Positions 18,429-27,572 of a DNA stretch of 64,000 bases are shown here, piece by piece. This DNA is from Sneathiella limimaris (lineage in GTDB: Bacteria; Pseudomonadota; Alphaproteobacteria; Sneathiellales; Sneathiellaceae), in the NCBI RefSeq assembly GCF_012932565.1, contig NZ_JABBYJ010000001.1:1240001-1304000 (forward strand), in the 5' to 3' direction. How positions within the stretch are numbered: position 1 is the stretch's first letter; every line of letters begins with the position of its first letter. A program made the translations under genes and the position numbers. The notes below the pieces were generated by a model that saw nothing but the letters and a program-made list of their open reading frames with translations, had not been told where the DNA came from and made no database searches.

Positions 18429-18983
18429 ATGAAAAAGGCGTTAATTTTGGTATTGTTCGTGGTCTCGGCCGGTCTTTTTGGGTGGGAGATGAACCGCTAT
18501 GCAACCAGTGGTACGGAAATCACGTCAATCCCGCTATCCGCCAACACCGGAACAATCGACAACCTGATATTGACGCCTGAAATGTCGAAGACCCGGCTGA
18601 TCCTGTCGATCTCTTACGAGGTCAACCTGCAGGAAGGATTGAACCGGCTCTACACCTACCAAGTTGCCTTGAGGGATCAAGGCGGGCAGTTGGTTGCAGA
18701 GGAAGATCGCACTCATGAAAAATCTCTCGGTGATCAAGGGAGTGCTTATGAGGCCAATAGTCAAAACCACATCATAAGTAGTTTTGATGTACCGGTGACA
18801 GGATCCTACCAGGTGAGTTGGGATTTAAATCCCAAGAAAGCCAGCATAAAAGAAGCCACCCTGAAGGTGCGCCGCAATGTGTCCGATCTGAATATCCCGA
18901 TCCTGGTTATTTCAGGGATCCTTTTCGCTTTAGGGTGGGTGCTGATTTTCATCTCCCGTAGATCAAACATCAAAGAAGTCTGA
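18429..18983 (+). CDS. Small bitopic membrane protein, unknown
   Basis: 184 aa with hydrophobic segments at about residues 3-19 (ALILVLFVVSAGLFGW) and 155-176 (IPILVISGILFALGWVLIFI), joined by a beta-rich loop of about 130 residues that probably faces the periplasm. A basic tail (SRRSNIKEV) would lie in the cytoplasm. GGGGTAGGAA precedes the ATG. I recognise no domain. It is divergent from the binding-protein fusion on its left and may share regulation with it. Confidence 0.7.
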   Translation: MKKALILVLFVVSAGLFGWEMNRYATSGTEITSIPLSANTGTIDNLILTPEMSKTRLILSISYEVNLQEGLNRLYTYQVALRDQGGQLVAEEDRTHEKSLGDQGSAYEANSQNHIISSFDVPVTGSYQVSWDLNPKKASIKEATLKVRRNVSDLNIPILVISGILFALGWVLIFISRRSNIKEV

Positions 18984-19034
18984 CGTAATTGGCCAAGGCA
19001 GCTCTGGCCAGACGATACACAAAAAGGAAAATTT

Positions 19035-19679
19035 ATGCATTTATTGCTCGGAAACAGGCGGTATTCATCCTGGTCACTGAGGGGATATCTGGCGGTCAAA
19101 TTTGCTGGTCTTGAAGTTGAGGAGACAGTTATTCCCCTCTTTCAGGAAGACACGGCCGCTAAAATTAAAGCAATAGCGCCTGATGCACCGGCTCGGGTTC
19201 CTGTCCTGGTTACAGATCAAGGAGACGCTGTTTGGGACACCTTGTCCATTTTTGAATATGCCGCAGAGAAATCCCGGAAGGGGCCGCTCTGGCCGAAGGA
19301 TGAGGCAGCCCGCGCCCGTGCCCGTTCGATTACGGCGGAAATGCATTCTTCTTTCGTGCCGCTTCGAAGCGTGGTGCCCATGAACCTTGCCCGAGTAGAT
19401 GAATTTGAGCCGCTTCCGGATGACGTTCAGGCTGATGTGGATCGAATCGTTCAAATCTGGACGGATTGCCGGGCAAAATATGGATCGGAGGGGCCTTTTC
19501 TGTTTGGCAAGTTATCGCTTGCAGATGCCGCCTTTGCGCCCGTTGCAGTGCGATTTAAAAGCCGCTCTCTTCCGCTTCCAGAAGTTGCCTCAGCCTATAT
19601 TGACGCGCTTTGGGCGTTGCCCGATTTTGTCACTTGGCGTGAACTGGCTGAAGCTGAGCCCTGGATCATAGATCAATAA
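19035..19679 (+). CDS. Glutathione S-transferase family protein
   Basis: 214 aa. The N-terminal thioredoxin-like domain contains NRRYSSWSLRGYLAV (a candidate Ser/Tyr glutathione contact) and the cis-Pro region ARVPVLV, then DTLSIFEYAAE for the glutathione gamma-Glu. The C-terminal helical domain ends WRELAEAEPW. AAGGA lies 6 nt before the ATG. The substrate is unknown. Confidence 0.88.
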   Translation: MHLLLGNRRYSSWSLRGYLAVKFAGLEVEETVIPLFQEDTAAKIKAIAPDAPARVPVLVTDQGDAVWDTLSIFEYAAEKSRKGPLWPKDEAARARARSITAEMHSSFVPLRSVVPMNLARVDEFEPLPDDVQADVDRIVQIWTDCRAKYGSEGPFLFGKLSLADAAFAPVAVRFKSRSLPLPEVASAYIDALWALPDFVTWRELAEAEPWIIDQ

Positions 19680-19911
19680 AAAAACGCCTGTTTTTTGAGC
19701 AACCTGCTCGTGAAACGGACACATAAACTTCGATTTTCTTCTTCTATCAGGGAATCGGAACTTAAGCATTTGTGCGGGTTTAGGCTTGTGAGCCGCCAAA
19801 AACCGCATTTTCTTGATCAGTTGGTCAGGTTTTTCTGCTATGGTAAATAAAAAATTAAGGCCCTGCCAAACTGGCACGGAACTTGATAAAAGAAACGGAC
19901 AGTTAAAAAAC

Positions 19912-19928
19912 GCCGGGATAGTCCCGGC
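19912..19928. repeat. Hairpin just upstream of the BMP-type binding-protein gene
   Basis: GCCGGGA (19912-19918) and TCCCGGC (19922-19928) form a 7-bp GC-rich stem with loop TAG. A run of A precedes it, so on the minus strand it reads as hairpin plus T-run. On the plus strand it sits directly before the Shine-Dalgarno (TAGGAGAG) of the downstream gene. Confidence 0.6.
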
Positions 19929-19948
19929 ATGACTTAGGAGAGCGAAAA

Positions 19949-20941
19949 ATGGGGATGAGAAAAATCCTGTCAGCCGTCGTTGTCGGCGCGACCCTGCTCG
20001 CAGGGATGGCAGCAGCCCAGGCTGAAAAACTGAAGGTTGCCGGTATTTACACCGTGCCAGTTCAGCAAAAATGGGCTGGTACACTGCATCGGGCGCTTGT
20101 GAAGGCTGAAGAAGAAGGCAAAATTGATTATGTTTTCTCCGAAAAGACAGCCAATACAGACTATGTCCGGGTAATGCGCGAATATGCTGAAAGCGGCGTC
20201 AAACTGATCGTTGGGGAAGCCTTTGGTATTAGCCGTGAAGCGCGTAAAGTGGCGGATGATTATCCTGAAGTGGCGTTCCTTATGGGGGATCCAGGGGACA
20301 AATACGGCTCCAACTTCTCCGTTTTTGATAACTACATTCACGAGCCATGCTACCTGATGGGTGTCATTGCCGGTACAATGACCAAAACCAACAAGATCGG
20401 CATGATCGGTGGGTACCCAATTGGTGAAGTGAACCGCCTGTTCCATGCTTTCATGGCTGGCGCAAAATCTGTCAATCCAGACGTGGAGTTCAAAGTTTCC
20501 TTCATTGGGTCCTGGTATGATCCGCCCAAAGCCAAGGAATTTGCTTTTGCGCAAGTCGAATCCGGTGTCGATATCCTGTATGCGGAGCGGGCTGGTGTTG
20601 TAGACGCCGCTCGGGAAAAAGGCATTCTTGCCTTTGGTAACGTGAACGACATGAACAAGGAAGAAAACGGCACGGATGTGGTTGTCGCATCTGCTCTTTG
20701 GCATATGGAAAATGCGATTAATTACGCGATTGATCTCGTAAAAGCCGGTAACTTCAAGGCTGAAAACTACAAGGAATGGACCATGATGCAAAAAGGTGGT
20801 GCTTCCCTGTCTCCTTACTATGAGTTTGACTCCAAAATTCCAGCTGAGACTAAAGCGAAAGTCGAAGAACTGGCTGCCAAAATCAAGGCAGGTGAGTTCG
20901 AAGTCGAAATCATCGACGATGAACCAAAATCAACATTCTGA
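19949..20941 (+). CDS. BMP/PnrA-family ABC transporter substrate-binding protein
   Basis: 330 aa periplasmic receptor. A signal peptide is clear, with a probable cleavage after AQA (AAAQA|EKLKVAGIYT). The family pattern is seen in KVAGIYTVPVQQKWAG, LIVGEAFG, MIGGYPIGEVNRLFHAF and VDILYAERAGVVDAA. BMP/PnrA receptors typically bind nucleosides or related purine ligands. The downstream deaminase-like enzyme fits a nucleobase or a nucleoside-like ligand. A UUCG hairpin separates this gene from the ATPase gene. Confidence 0.92.
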   Translation: MGMRKILSAVVVGATLLAGMAAAQAEKLKVAGIYTVPVQQKWAGTLHRALVKAEEEGKIDYVFSEKTANTDYVRVMREYAESGVKLIVGEAFGISREARKVADDYPEVAFLMGDPGDKYGSNFSVFDNYIHEPCYLMGVIAGTMTKTNKIGMIGGYPIGEVNRLFHAFMAGAKSVNPDVEFKVSFIGSWYDPPKAKEFAFAQVESGVDILYAERAGVVDAAREKGILAFGNVNDMNKEENGTDVVVASALWHMENAINYAIDLVKAGNFKAENYKEWTMMQKGGASLSPYYEFDSKIPAETKAKVEELAAKIKAGEFEVEIIDDEPKSTF

Positions 20942-20979
20942 TCAACGGATCCATTTTTTTGATTTGAGTGATTAAGTGT

Positions 20980-21007
20980 GAAGAGGTGGTTCGCCACCTC
21001 TTCTTTT
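20980..21007 (+). terminator. UUCG-loop hairpin after the binding-protein gene
   Basis: GAAGAGGTGG (20980-20989), loop TTCG, then CCACCTCTTC (20994-21003): a perfect 10-bp stem with the extra-stable UUCG tetraloop, followed by TTTTC. It lies inside the transporter operon, so it is most likely a partial terminator or an mRNA stabiliser favouring receptor expression. Confidence 0.85.
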
Positions 21008-21029
21008 CAGTGTTTTGGGGGATATTCCG

Positions 21030-22577
21030 TTGGCCGCTTCGCAACCTGTCTTAAGCGTCAATAACATCACAAAAAAATTTGGTGATCTTGTGGCCAATGA
21101 CGCCATCAGCTTTACCCTTCACAAGGGCAAAGTTCTCTCACTGTTGGGAGAGAACGGGGCTGGCAAGACCACATTGATGAATATCATCTTTGGTCATTAC
21201 GCTGCAGATGAGGGCAGCGTTGAGATATTTGGAAAGACGCTGACGGCGGCCAATCCGGCAGAGGCTCTCGCCCTTGGTGTTGGCATGGTGCATCAGCATT
21301 TTACCCTGGCCGATAACCTGACCGTTCTGGAAAATATTATTTTAGGAACCGAGCCATTATGGCAGCTTCGCCAGGATAAGCAGAAAGGACGAAACCGGCT
21401 GGTTGAACTTTCGCAGGAGTTTGGCTTGCATGTGGATCCCGATCGGTTGATCCGCGACCTGACCGTTGGGGAAAAACAACGGGTTGAAATTCTAAAAGCC
21501 CTGTATCGGGGGGCGAAAATCCTGATCCTGGATGAGCCGACAGCCGTGCTCACGCCGCAGGAGACCGATCAGTTATTCAAGATCCTGAAAGATATGCTGG
21601 CGCTTGGCCTCTCGGTGATTTTCATTTCCCATAAACTGGGCGAAGTCATGGAAATTGCTGATGATATTGTAGTGTTGCGTCATGGCAAACTGGTGGCAGA
21701 GTTTCCAAAGAGCGAGGCTTCCCGCGAGATTATTGCGGAAAAAATGGTGGGTGAGGTCATTCCCAAGCCCAAGCGCAAACCCATGCCTGCGGGTGCGACC
21801 TTACTGAAAATGTCAGATATTGAGGTTAAGGGAGAAGAGGGGCAACCGCTGCTTCGGGGCTTGAGTTTCGAGTTGAAGCGCAACCAGGTAATTGGCATCG
21901 CGGGTGTTTCCGGTAATGGGCAAAAGCCCTTTTCTGATTTGATTTCCGGGATTATCAGTCCAACAGACGGATTGTTTGATTTGCATGGCGAAAAAGTAGA
22001 GCGATTTGATCCCCGCTTCATGCTGTCAAAGGGGATCGGTAGGATCCCAGAGGATCGCCATCATCAAGGAGTTGTCGGGGATTTTTCCATCGAGGAAAAC
22101 ATGATCCTTGAGACATATGAAGCCGACCGGTTTTCTGCGTTCGGCTGGATGAAACAACTGAATATTACAGAGCATGCCAAAGCCCTGATTAAGGGTTTCG
22201 ATATCCGGGGGGCGAACCCCAAAACCGTGATCCGGGGGCTATCTGGCGGCAATATGCAAAAGGTGATTTTGTCTCGGGTTTTGGAAAACCAGCCTGAGGT
22301 TATTTTAGCCAATCAGCCGACCCGTGGTTTGGATGTTGGCGCGGCCACCTTTGTGCATGAACAGCTTTTCAAGGCGAGAGAGGCGGGCGCAGGGATTATT
22401 CTGATATCTGAAGATCTGGAGGAGTTGCTGGCAGTCTCCGATCAGGTGGCTGTTATGTATCACGGCCAGTTAAGTCCGCCCCAGCCGGTGGAGCAGGTGA
22501 CATTGCAGGAGCTTGGGTTATTGATGAGTGGAGAGGGTTTCGTGCCTGCTGGTAAAGGAGCTGCCCATGCAGCTTGA
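21030..22577 (+). CDS. ABC transporter ATP-binding protein, duplicated (nucleoside/sugar type)
   Basis: 515 aa with two ABC cassettes in tandem. The first has a proper Walker A (LGENGAGKTT near residue 42), LTVGEKQRVEILKAL and ILDEPTAVLTP. The second has the degenerate P-loop AGVSGNGQ that is usual for this class, LSGGNMQKVILSR, and ANQPTRGLDVGA. The start is TTG 21030 with GGGGGA 7 nt upstream; an upstream TTG at 21015 is inside that RBS. The stop overlaps the permease gene by 11 nt. Confidence 0.92.
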   Translation: MAASQPVLSVNNITKKFGDLVANDAISFTLHKGKVLSLLGENGAGKTTLMNIIFGHYAADEGSVEIFGKTLTAANPAEALALGVGMVHQHFTLADNLTVLENIILGTEPLWQLRQDKQKGRNRLVELSQEFGLHVDPDRLIRDLTVGEKQRVEILKALYRGAKILILDEPTAVLTPQETDQLFKILKDMLALGLSVIFISHKLGEVMEIADDIVVLRHGKLVAEFPKSEASREIIAEKMVGEVIPKPKRKPMPAGATLLKMSDIEVKGEEGQPLLRGLSFELKRNQVIGIAGVSGNGQKPFSDLISGIISPTDGLFDLHGEKVERFDPRFMLSKGIGRIPEDRHHQGVVGDFSIEENMILETYEADRFSAFGWMKQLNITEHAKALIKGFDIRGANPKTVIRGLSGGNMQKVILSRVLENQPEVILANQPTRGLDVGAATFVHEQLFKAREAGAGIILISEDLEELLAVSDQVAVMYHGQLSPPQPVEQVTLQELGLLMSGEGFVPAGKGAAHAA

Positions 22578-23619
22578 ACCTAGATTAAATACACCCATTT
22601 GGATGTCTATTGCCGCGCCCATCTTGGCGGTGATTGCTGCACTTATTTTATGTGCAGGGCTAATTATCTGGGCTGATGTGCCCGTGATACCTTCCTATAT
22701 CGCTTTGATAAAAGGTGCTTTTGGATCCAAGTTTGCCATCGCAGAAACTTTGGTTCGAGCGACACCGCTGATGTTGACCGGGTTGGCTGCGGCTGTTGCC
22801 TTTCGCGCCAAGCTTTGGAACATCGGGGGGGAGGGACAGCTATATGTGGGCGCCCTTGCTGCCACATATTTTGGAACCGGTTTGATCACTTTACCAAGCG
22901 GATTGATGATCCCTTTTCTCTTCGTTGTAGGGGCGATCGCAGGGGGACTTCTATTGTTGGTCCCGGCTCTTTTGAAAACGCGCCTGAAGGTGGATGAAGT
23001 CGTCACCACGCTACTTTTGAACTTCATTATTCTTTTGCTGACAAATTATCTGCTCTTCGGCCCATGGAAGGATCCAATGGCGATGGGCTGGCCGCAAGGC
23101 GCGCCGATTATTGACGAAGGGATCCTGCCCAAGTTAATTGCCAAGACCCGCCTGCATGGGGGACTGATTTTCTCCCTGATCGCTGCGATCAGTGTCTGGA
23201 TTGTCATGACCAAAACAAAATGGGGGTTGGAGATCCGTGCCGTTGGTATCAATCAGGATGCTGCGCGATTTGCCGGAATTCCCATCAATAAAACCATCAT
23301 CCGGACCGCGTTGATTTCCGGCGGCTTGGCTGCATGTGCCGGTGTGACGGAGGTTGCTGGAACGAAGGAATATCTCACGCTCGATATCTCGCCGGGCTTT
23401 GGTTACACCGGAATTGCTGTGGCTATGTTGGCAGGTCTAAATCCGCTCGGTGTTGTTGTGGCAGCGCTTTTCATCGCGGGAATTTACAACGGCGCCGACA
23501 GCATGAGCAGGGCTATGGATGTTTCTAATTATATTGCGGATGTAATCACTGCGACCTCGCTGTTGTTGGTGATGCTGGCGGTCATGCTGACGCGGATGAA
23601 AATCCGCTTTGCCAAATAG
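22567..23619 (+). CDS. ABC transporter permease (nucleoside/BMP type), first subunit
   Basis: 350 aa from ATG 22567, with AGGAG 6 nt upstream; upstream in-frame starts lie inside the ATPase gene. It is an inner-membrane BPD_transp_2 permease, with many hydrophobic segments and the conserved FRAKLWNIGGEGQLYVGAL and GGLAACAGVTEVAG blocks. It pairs with the next gene as a heterodimer. Confidence 0.92.
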   Translation: MQLEPRLNTPIWMSIAAPILAVIAALILCAGLIIWADVPVIPSYIALIKGAFGSKFAIAETLVRATPLMLTGLAAAVAFRAKLWNIGGEGQLYVGALAATYFGTGLITLPSGLMIPFLFVVGAIAGGLLLLVPALLKTRLKVDEVVTTLLLNFIILLLTNYLLFGPWKDPMAMGWPQGAPIIDEGILPKLIAKTRLHGGLIFSLIAAISVWIVMTKTKWGLEIRAVGINQDAARFAGIPINKTIIRTALISGGLAACAGVTEVAGTKEYLTLDISPGFGYTGIAVAMLAGLNPLGVVVAALFIAGIYNGADSMSRAMDVSNYIADVITATSLLLVMLAVMLTRMKIRFAK

Positions 23620-23631
23620 GGGGACGGGACG

Positions 23632-24573
23632 ATGGATTTCTTTGAAATGTTCCTCAATATCGGGTTCTGGGCTGCGACCATTCGGATGGCAACTCCGCTG
23701 ATTTTTGGCACGCTTGGTGAATTGATTTGCGAGCGGGCTGGTGTCCTTAATCTAGGGATCGAGGGGATTATGACCACCGGCGCCATGGTGGCCTGGATGT
23801 GGGTTTATCAAGGTGGTGACTTGTGGTCGGCAGTATTTGTCGCTGCGGCCTTTGGAATGCTGTTTGGATATTTACACAGTATTTTCTCAGTCTATATGGG
23901 GTTGTCACAGCATGTGACTGGAATTGGGATTACGCTTCTTTCCACATCACTGAGTTATTATTCCTTCCGATTATTGTTGCCGGGTGTGACCACCCCGCCA
24001 AAGATCGTTCCTTTTGAGCTTCTGCCAATTCCGTTTCTCTCAGAAATCCCTGTTATCGGACCTGCTTTTTTCAATCAGTCACCCCTGACCTATCTGGCGT
24101 TTATTATGGTCGGTGTTGTGGCTTACGTGCTCTATCGGACACCGGTTGGCCTTGCCGTTCGGATGGTGGGCGAGAACCCCATGGCTGTAGAAGTGCAGGG
24201 GATTGATGTTTATCGGGTGAGGACTGGGGCCGTGATGGTTGGAAGTGCCTTTATGGCCGTTGGCGGGGCGTTCCTGACTATATCAGTCTTCGATGCGTTT
24301 TATTTCGACATGATCAATGGTCGCGGCTGGATCTGTGTTGCGCTGGTGATCTTTGCCTCATGGCGGCCGGGAAAAGCCTTGCTGGGCGCCGTGCTCTTTG
24401 CGGCGTTCGATGCCATTCAGATCCGCGTGCAGCAATCCAGTATCAGCTTTATTCCCTACCAGTTCTTCCTGATGATGCCCTATATCTTCAGTATTCTGGC
24501 GCTGGTGATCATGTCCCGTAAAGCAGCATATCCAAAAGCATTGCTGGTCCCGTTTAGGCGGGGGCAGAGATAA
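23632..24573 (+). CDS. ABC transporter permease (nucleoside/BMP type), second subunit
   Basis: 313 aa, the second BPD_transp_2 membrane subunit. The family motif LGELICERAGVLNLGIEGIM is near the N terminus, and GRGWICVALVIFASWRPGKALLGA is in the C-terminal half. It begins 12 nt after the first permease with GGGGGACGGGA as RBS, and is followed after 18 nt by the amidohydrolase gene. Confidence 0.93.
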   Translation: MDFFEMFLNIGFWAATIRMATPLIFGTLGELICERAGVLNLGIEGIMTTGAMVAWMWVYQGGDLWSAVFVAAAFGMLFGYLHSIFSVYMGLSQHVTGIGITLLSTSLSYYSFRLLLPGVTTPPKIVPFELLPIPFLSEIPVIGPAFFNQSPLTYLAFIMVGVVAYVLYRTPVGLAVRMVGENPMAVEVQGIDVYRVRTGAVMVGSAFMAVGGAFLTISVFDAFYFDMINGRGWICVALVIFASWRPGKALLGAVLFAAFDAIQIRVQQSSISFIPYQFFLMMPYIFSILALVIMSRKAAYPKALLVPFRRGQR

Positions 24574-24591
24574 AGTTCAGAAAGGGTTTTC

Positions 24592-25866
24592 ATGTTTGAT
24601 CTGATTGTTCGAAATGCCCGATGCGCCGGGATCAGCAATATCGCGATGGATATTGCTGTCAAGGACGGCAAGATCATGGCCATTGAGCCGTCGGTGGACG
24701 CCAAGGCGGCAGAGGAATTTGATGCTGAAGGCTTTCTTGTGTCTTCTCCCTTCGTGGATAGCCATTTTCATATGGACGCCACCCTGACCTATGGTCGCCC
24801 GCGGGTGAATGAAAGTGGGACCTTGCTTGAGGGGATTGCCCTTTGGGGGGAGTTGAAACCTCTTCTGGATAAGGCTGAAATTAAATCGCGTGCCCATCGC
24901 CTGTGTCGGCTGGCGATTGCACGGGGGAACCTTGCCATTCGCTCCCATGTGGATATCTGTGACCCGGATCTGGTGGCGGTTGAGGCCTTGTTAGAAGTGG
25001 TTGATGAGATTGCCCCTTATCTGGATTTGCAGTTGGTGGCCTTCCCGCAGGATGGTTTCTTAAGAGACCCAAACGCGAAAGAGCAGTTGATCCGTGCGCT
25101 GGATATGGGTGTTCATGTGGTTGGGGGCATCCCTCATTTTGAACGCAGTATGCAGGATGGCAGCCAGTCGATTGTAGAACTTTGCCGTCTGGCCGCTGAT
25201 CGCGGTTTGATGGTCGATATGCATTGCGATGAAAGTGACGATCCACTGTCGCGTCATATTGAAATGCTATCCCAGCAAACAGTTCATTTCGGGCTGGAGG
25301 GACGTGTTACCGGCTCGCATCTCACGTCCATGCATTCCATGGACAATTATTATGTGTCTAAGCTGATCCCGTTGATGAAAGAAGCAGACATTCAGGTTGT
25401 GGCCAATCCGCTCATCAATATTACATTGCAGGGAAGACATGACACCTACCCTAAGCGGCGCGGCATGACGCGGGTTAAAGAACTGGTCGCGGCTGGGCTG
25501 AATGTTGCTTTTGGTCATGATTGCGTGATGGATCCCTGGTACTCCCTCGGCTCACATGACATGCTGGAAGTGGCCTCTATGGGCTTGCATGTGGGGCAGA
25601 TGACCGGTCAGGCCGAGATGCGGGAAATGTTTAACGCAGTCACCATCAACGGTGCGAAAGCATTGGGACTTGATCATTTTGGACTGGAGATAGGGAAATC
25701 TGCGGATTTTGTTGTCTTGCAGGCTCGCGATGAGATTGAGGCTCTTAGGCTCTCTCCAACCCGTATTGCCGTGTTTAGACGGGGCAGCAAAATTGCGTCT
25801 CAACCAAAGCAGATTTCGACGGTTACCCTGGGCGATGAGGTCAGCGAAGTTGATTATCTGATTTAG
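24592..25866 (+). CDS. Cytosine-deaminase-like amidohydrolase
   Basis: 424 aa metal-dependent hydrolase of the amidohydrolase superfamily, closest in look to CodA. The first metal site is H58-F-H60-MD. HCDE (MVDMHCDESDD), the SHLTSMHS histidine and the GHDCVMDPW aspartate complete the usual metal and catalytic set. The N-terminal beta domain (LIVRNARCAG..IAMDIAVKDGKI) is typical. Directly downstream of a BMP-type importer, it probably deaminates or hydrolyses the imported compound. Cytosine, a creatinine-like or an N-heterocyclic amine are all possible. Confidence 0.87.
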   Translation: MFDLIVRNARCAGISNIAMDIAVKDGKIMAIEPSVDAKAAEEFDAEGFLVSSPFVDSHFHMDATLTYGRPRVNESGTLLEGIALWGELKPLLDKAEIKSRAHRLCRLAIARGNLAIRSHVDICDPDLVAVEALLEVVDEIAPYLDLQLVAFPQDGFLRDPNAKEQLIRALDMGVHVVGGIPHFERSMQDGSQSIVELCRLAADRGLMVDMHCDESDDPLSRHIEMLSQQTVHFGLEGRVTGSHLTSMHSMDNYYVSKLIPLMKEADIQVVANPLINITLQGRHDTYPKRRGMTRVKELVAAGLNVAFGHDCVMDPWYSLGSHDMLEVASMGLHVGQMTGQAEMREMFNAVTINGAKALGLDHFGLEIGKSADFVVLQARDEIEALRLSPTRIAVFRRGSKIASQPKQISTVTLGDEVSEVDYLI

Positions 25867-25961
25867 AAATATCCGTCACATTCAGACAACAGAAGAATTT
25901 ACATTTCTGCCAACTGCTCTCATTATGAATTCGGGAGAAAACTAGCAGTCGGGTCGGGGGA

Positions 25962-27572
25962 ATGACTGAACAGATGGATGCCATTGTTGTCGGCGGTGGG
26001 ATTGCCGGCATCATCACGGCACTGGAACTTGCAGAGAGCAGCTTGAACGTTCTGATCCTGGATCGGGATAAGGCGGATAAGTTTGGCGGTTTAGCCAAGG
26101 AAAGCTTTGGGGGCATGTTCTTTGTTGATAGCCCCGAACAGCGCAAAGCTAAGATTGAGGACAGTCCTGAACTTGCGCTTTCAGACTGGAACTCTTTTGC
26201 TGAGTTTGGACCTGAGGATCATTGGCCACGAGCTTGGGCAAAAGCCTATGTTGAGCGTAATATTCCCGATATTTATGAGGCTGTAACCGCCCGTGGGATT
26301 TCTTATTTTCCGGTCGTAAACTGGGTGGAGCGAGGCATGTACAGGCCTGGTAACTCCATCCCCCGTTTTCATCTTGTCTGGGGTACCGGGTATGAGTTGG
26401 CACGGGTCTATATTGACCACCTCAAAAAGCACATCGACGCCGATCGGGTTAAGGTTCTGTTTGGCCACCGGGTCGAAAAGCTGGAGCGTGCTGCGGGTCG
26501 AATTAGCGGCGTTTCCGGTCAACGTGAAGTAAGCGGGGAGCCATTTTCATATTCTGCAAATGTGGTCGTGGTTGCCGCTGGCGGGATTAACGGCAGTGAT
26601 GCGAAAATTCGTCAACACTGGCAAAGTGAGTGGACAGCAGCTCCAGACGTGATCCTGAACGGCTCCCACCAATATGCGGATGGCCGGTTGCATGAGGCAG
26701 TTCAAGCGCAGGGCGGTACAGTCACTCATTTAGACAAAATGTGGGATTATGCAGCAGGTGTTCACCATCCCAGACCAAGAAAACCGCGGCATGGGCTTAG
26801 TTTGGTTCCGCCCAAGACAGCGCTTTGGCTTGATGCTGGCGGACGACGGTTTGGACCGGAGCCACTTGTTTCAGGTTATGATACATGGGAGCTGGTTCGG
26901 CGGGTTTGCGCGCAGGAGCATAAATACTCCTGGGCGATTTTGAACCGAAAAATAGCATTGAAAGAGTTGGCAATTTCAGGCGCAGAATCTAACCCTGCTG
27001 TCAGGGATAAGAAGAAAATAAAATTCCTGAATACAATCCTGTTTGGCAATCATGAGCTGGTCAATGACATGGTGGATAACTGTATTGATTTTGTCTCCGC
27101 AGGGTCCGTTGACGAATTGGCCACCAAGATGAATGCTCTCGAAAATCCGGTAAAAATAGACCCCGACGTTTTGAGGTCGGAGATAGAGGCCTATGACGCG
27201 CAAATCCGGTTGCCAGAGAAGTATCAAAACGATGATCAACTTCGCCGCATCAGCCACCTTCGTCAGTATCGAGGAGACCGGGTGCGGATTTGTAAGAAGC
27301 AACCGATTATGGATGAAAAAGCCATGCCGCTGATAGCGATCCGGCAATTTATCATCAGCCGGAAAAGCCTTGGCGGGATCCAGACAAATCTGGAGGGACA
27401 GGTCTTGGATAGTGAAGGGTTCCCTATTGAGGGTCTTTATGCGGTTGGAGAGGCGACCGGTTTTGGTGGTGGTGGCATGCATGGCAAACGGGCATTGGAA
27501 GGAACGTTTTTGGGAGGATGCGTGCTGACGGCAAGATATGCCGCAGCAGCCATCGCAGGAGAGTTGAGATGA
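25962..27572 (+). CDS. FAD-binding dehydrogenase (FAD_binding_2 / fumarate reductase-ketosteroid dehydrogenase fold)
   Basis: 536 aa flavoprotein. The Rossmann GGGIAG is at residues 11-16 and the second FAD block is GLYAVGEATGFGGGGMHG, followed by LGGCVLTARYAA. The large middle domain is the mobile substrate cap. The family oxidises or reduces C-C bonds next to carbonyls (fumarate, ketosteroids, urocanate). ATG 25962 lies very close to GGGGG; ATG 25974 is an alternative start. The stop overlaps the next start as ATGA. The substrate is not known; linkage suggests a breakdown product of the imported compound. Confidence 0.82.
   Translation: MTEQMDAIVVGGGIAGIITALELAESSLNVLILDRDKADKFGGLAKESFGGMFFVDSPEQRKAKIEDSPELALSDWNSFAEFGPEDHWPRAWAKAYVERNIPDIYEAVTARGISYFPVVNWVERGMYRPGNSIPRFHLVWGTGYELARVYIDHLKKHIDADRVKVLFGHRVEKLERAAGRISGVSGQREVSGEPFSYSANVVVVAAGGINGSDAKIRQHWQSEWTAAPDVILNGSHQYADGRLHEAVQAQGGTVTHLDKMWDYAAGVHHPRPRKPRHGLSLVPPKTALWLDAGGRRFGPEPLVSGYDTWELVRRVCAQEHKYSWAILNRKIALKELAISGAESNPAVRDKKKIKFLNTILFGNHELVNDMVDNCIDFVSAGSVDELATKMNALENPVKIDPDVLRSEIEAYDAQIRLPEKYQNDDQLRRISHLRQYRGDRVRICKKQPIMDEKAMPLIAIRQFIISRKSLGGIQTNLEGQVLDSEGFPIEGLYAVGEATGFGGGGMHGKRALEGTFLGGCVLTARYAAAAIAGELR

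Noticed and set aside
19800-19860. GntR-like operator (TTGATCAGTTGGTCAG) upstream of the BMP gene
   Set aside because: Only loosely similar half-sites are present and no GntR gene is nearby; too weak to call.
19970-20791. 273-codon minus-strand frame opposite the BMP binding-protein gene
   Set aside because: The binding protein with signal peptide on the plus strand accounts for the sequence.
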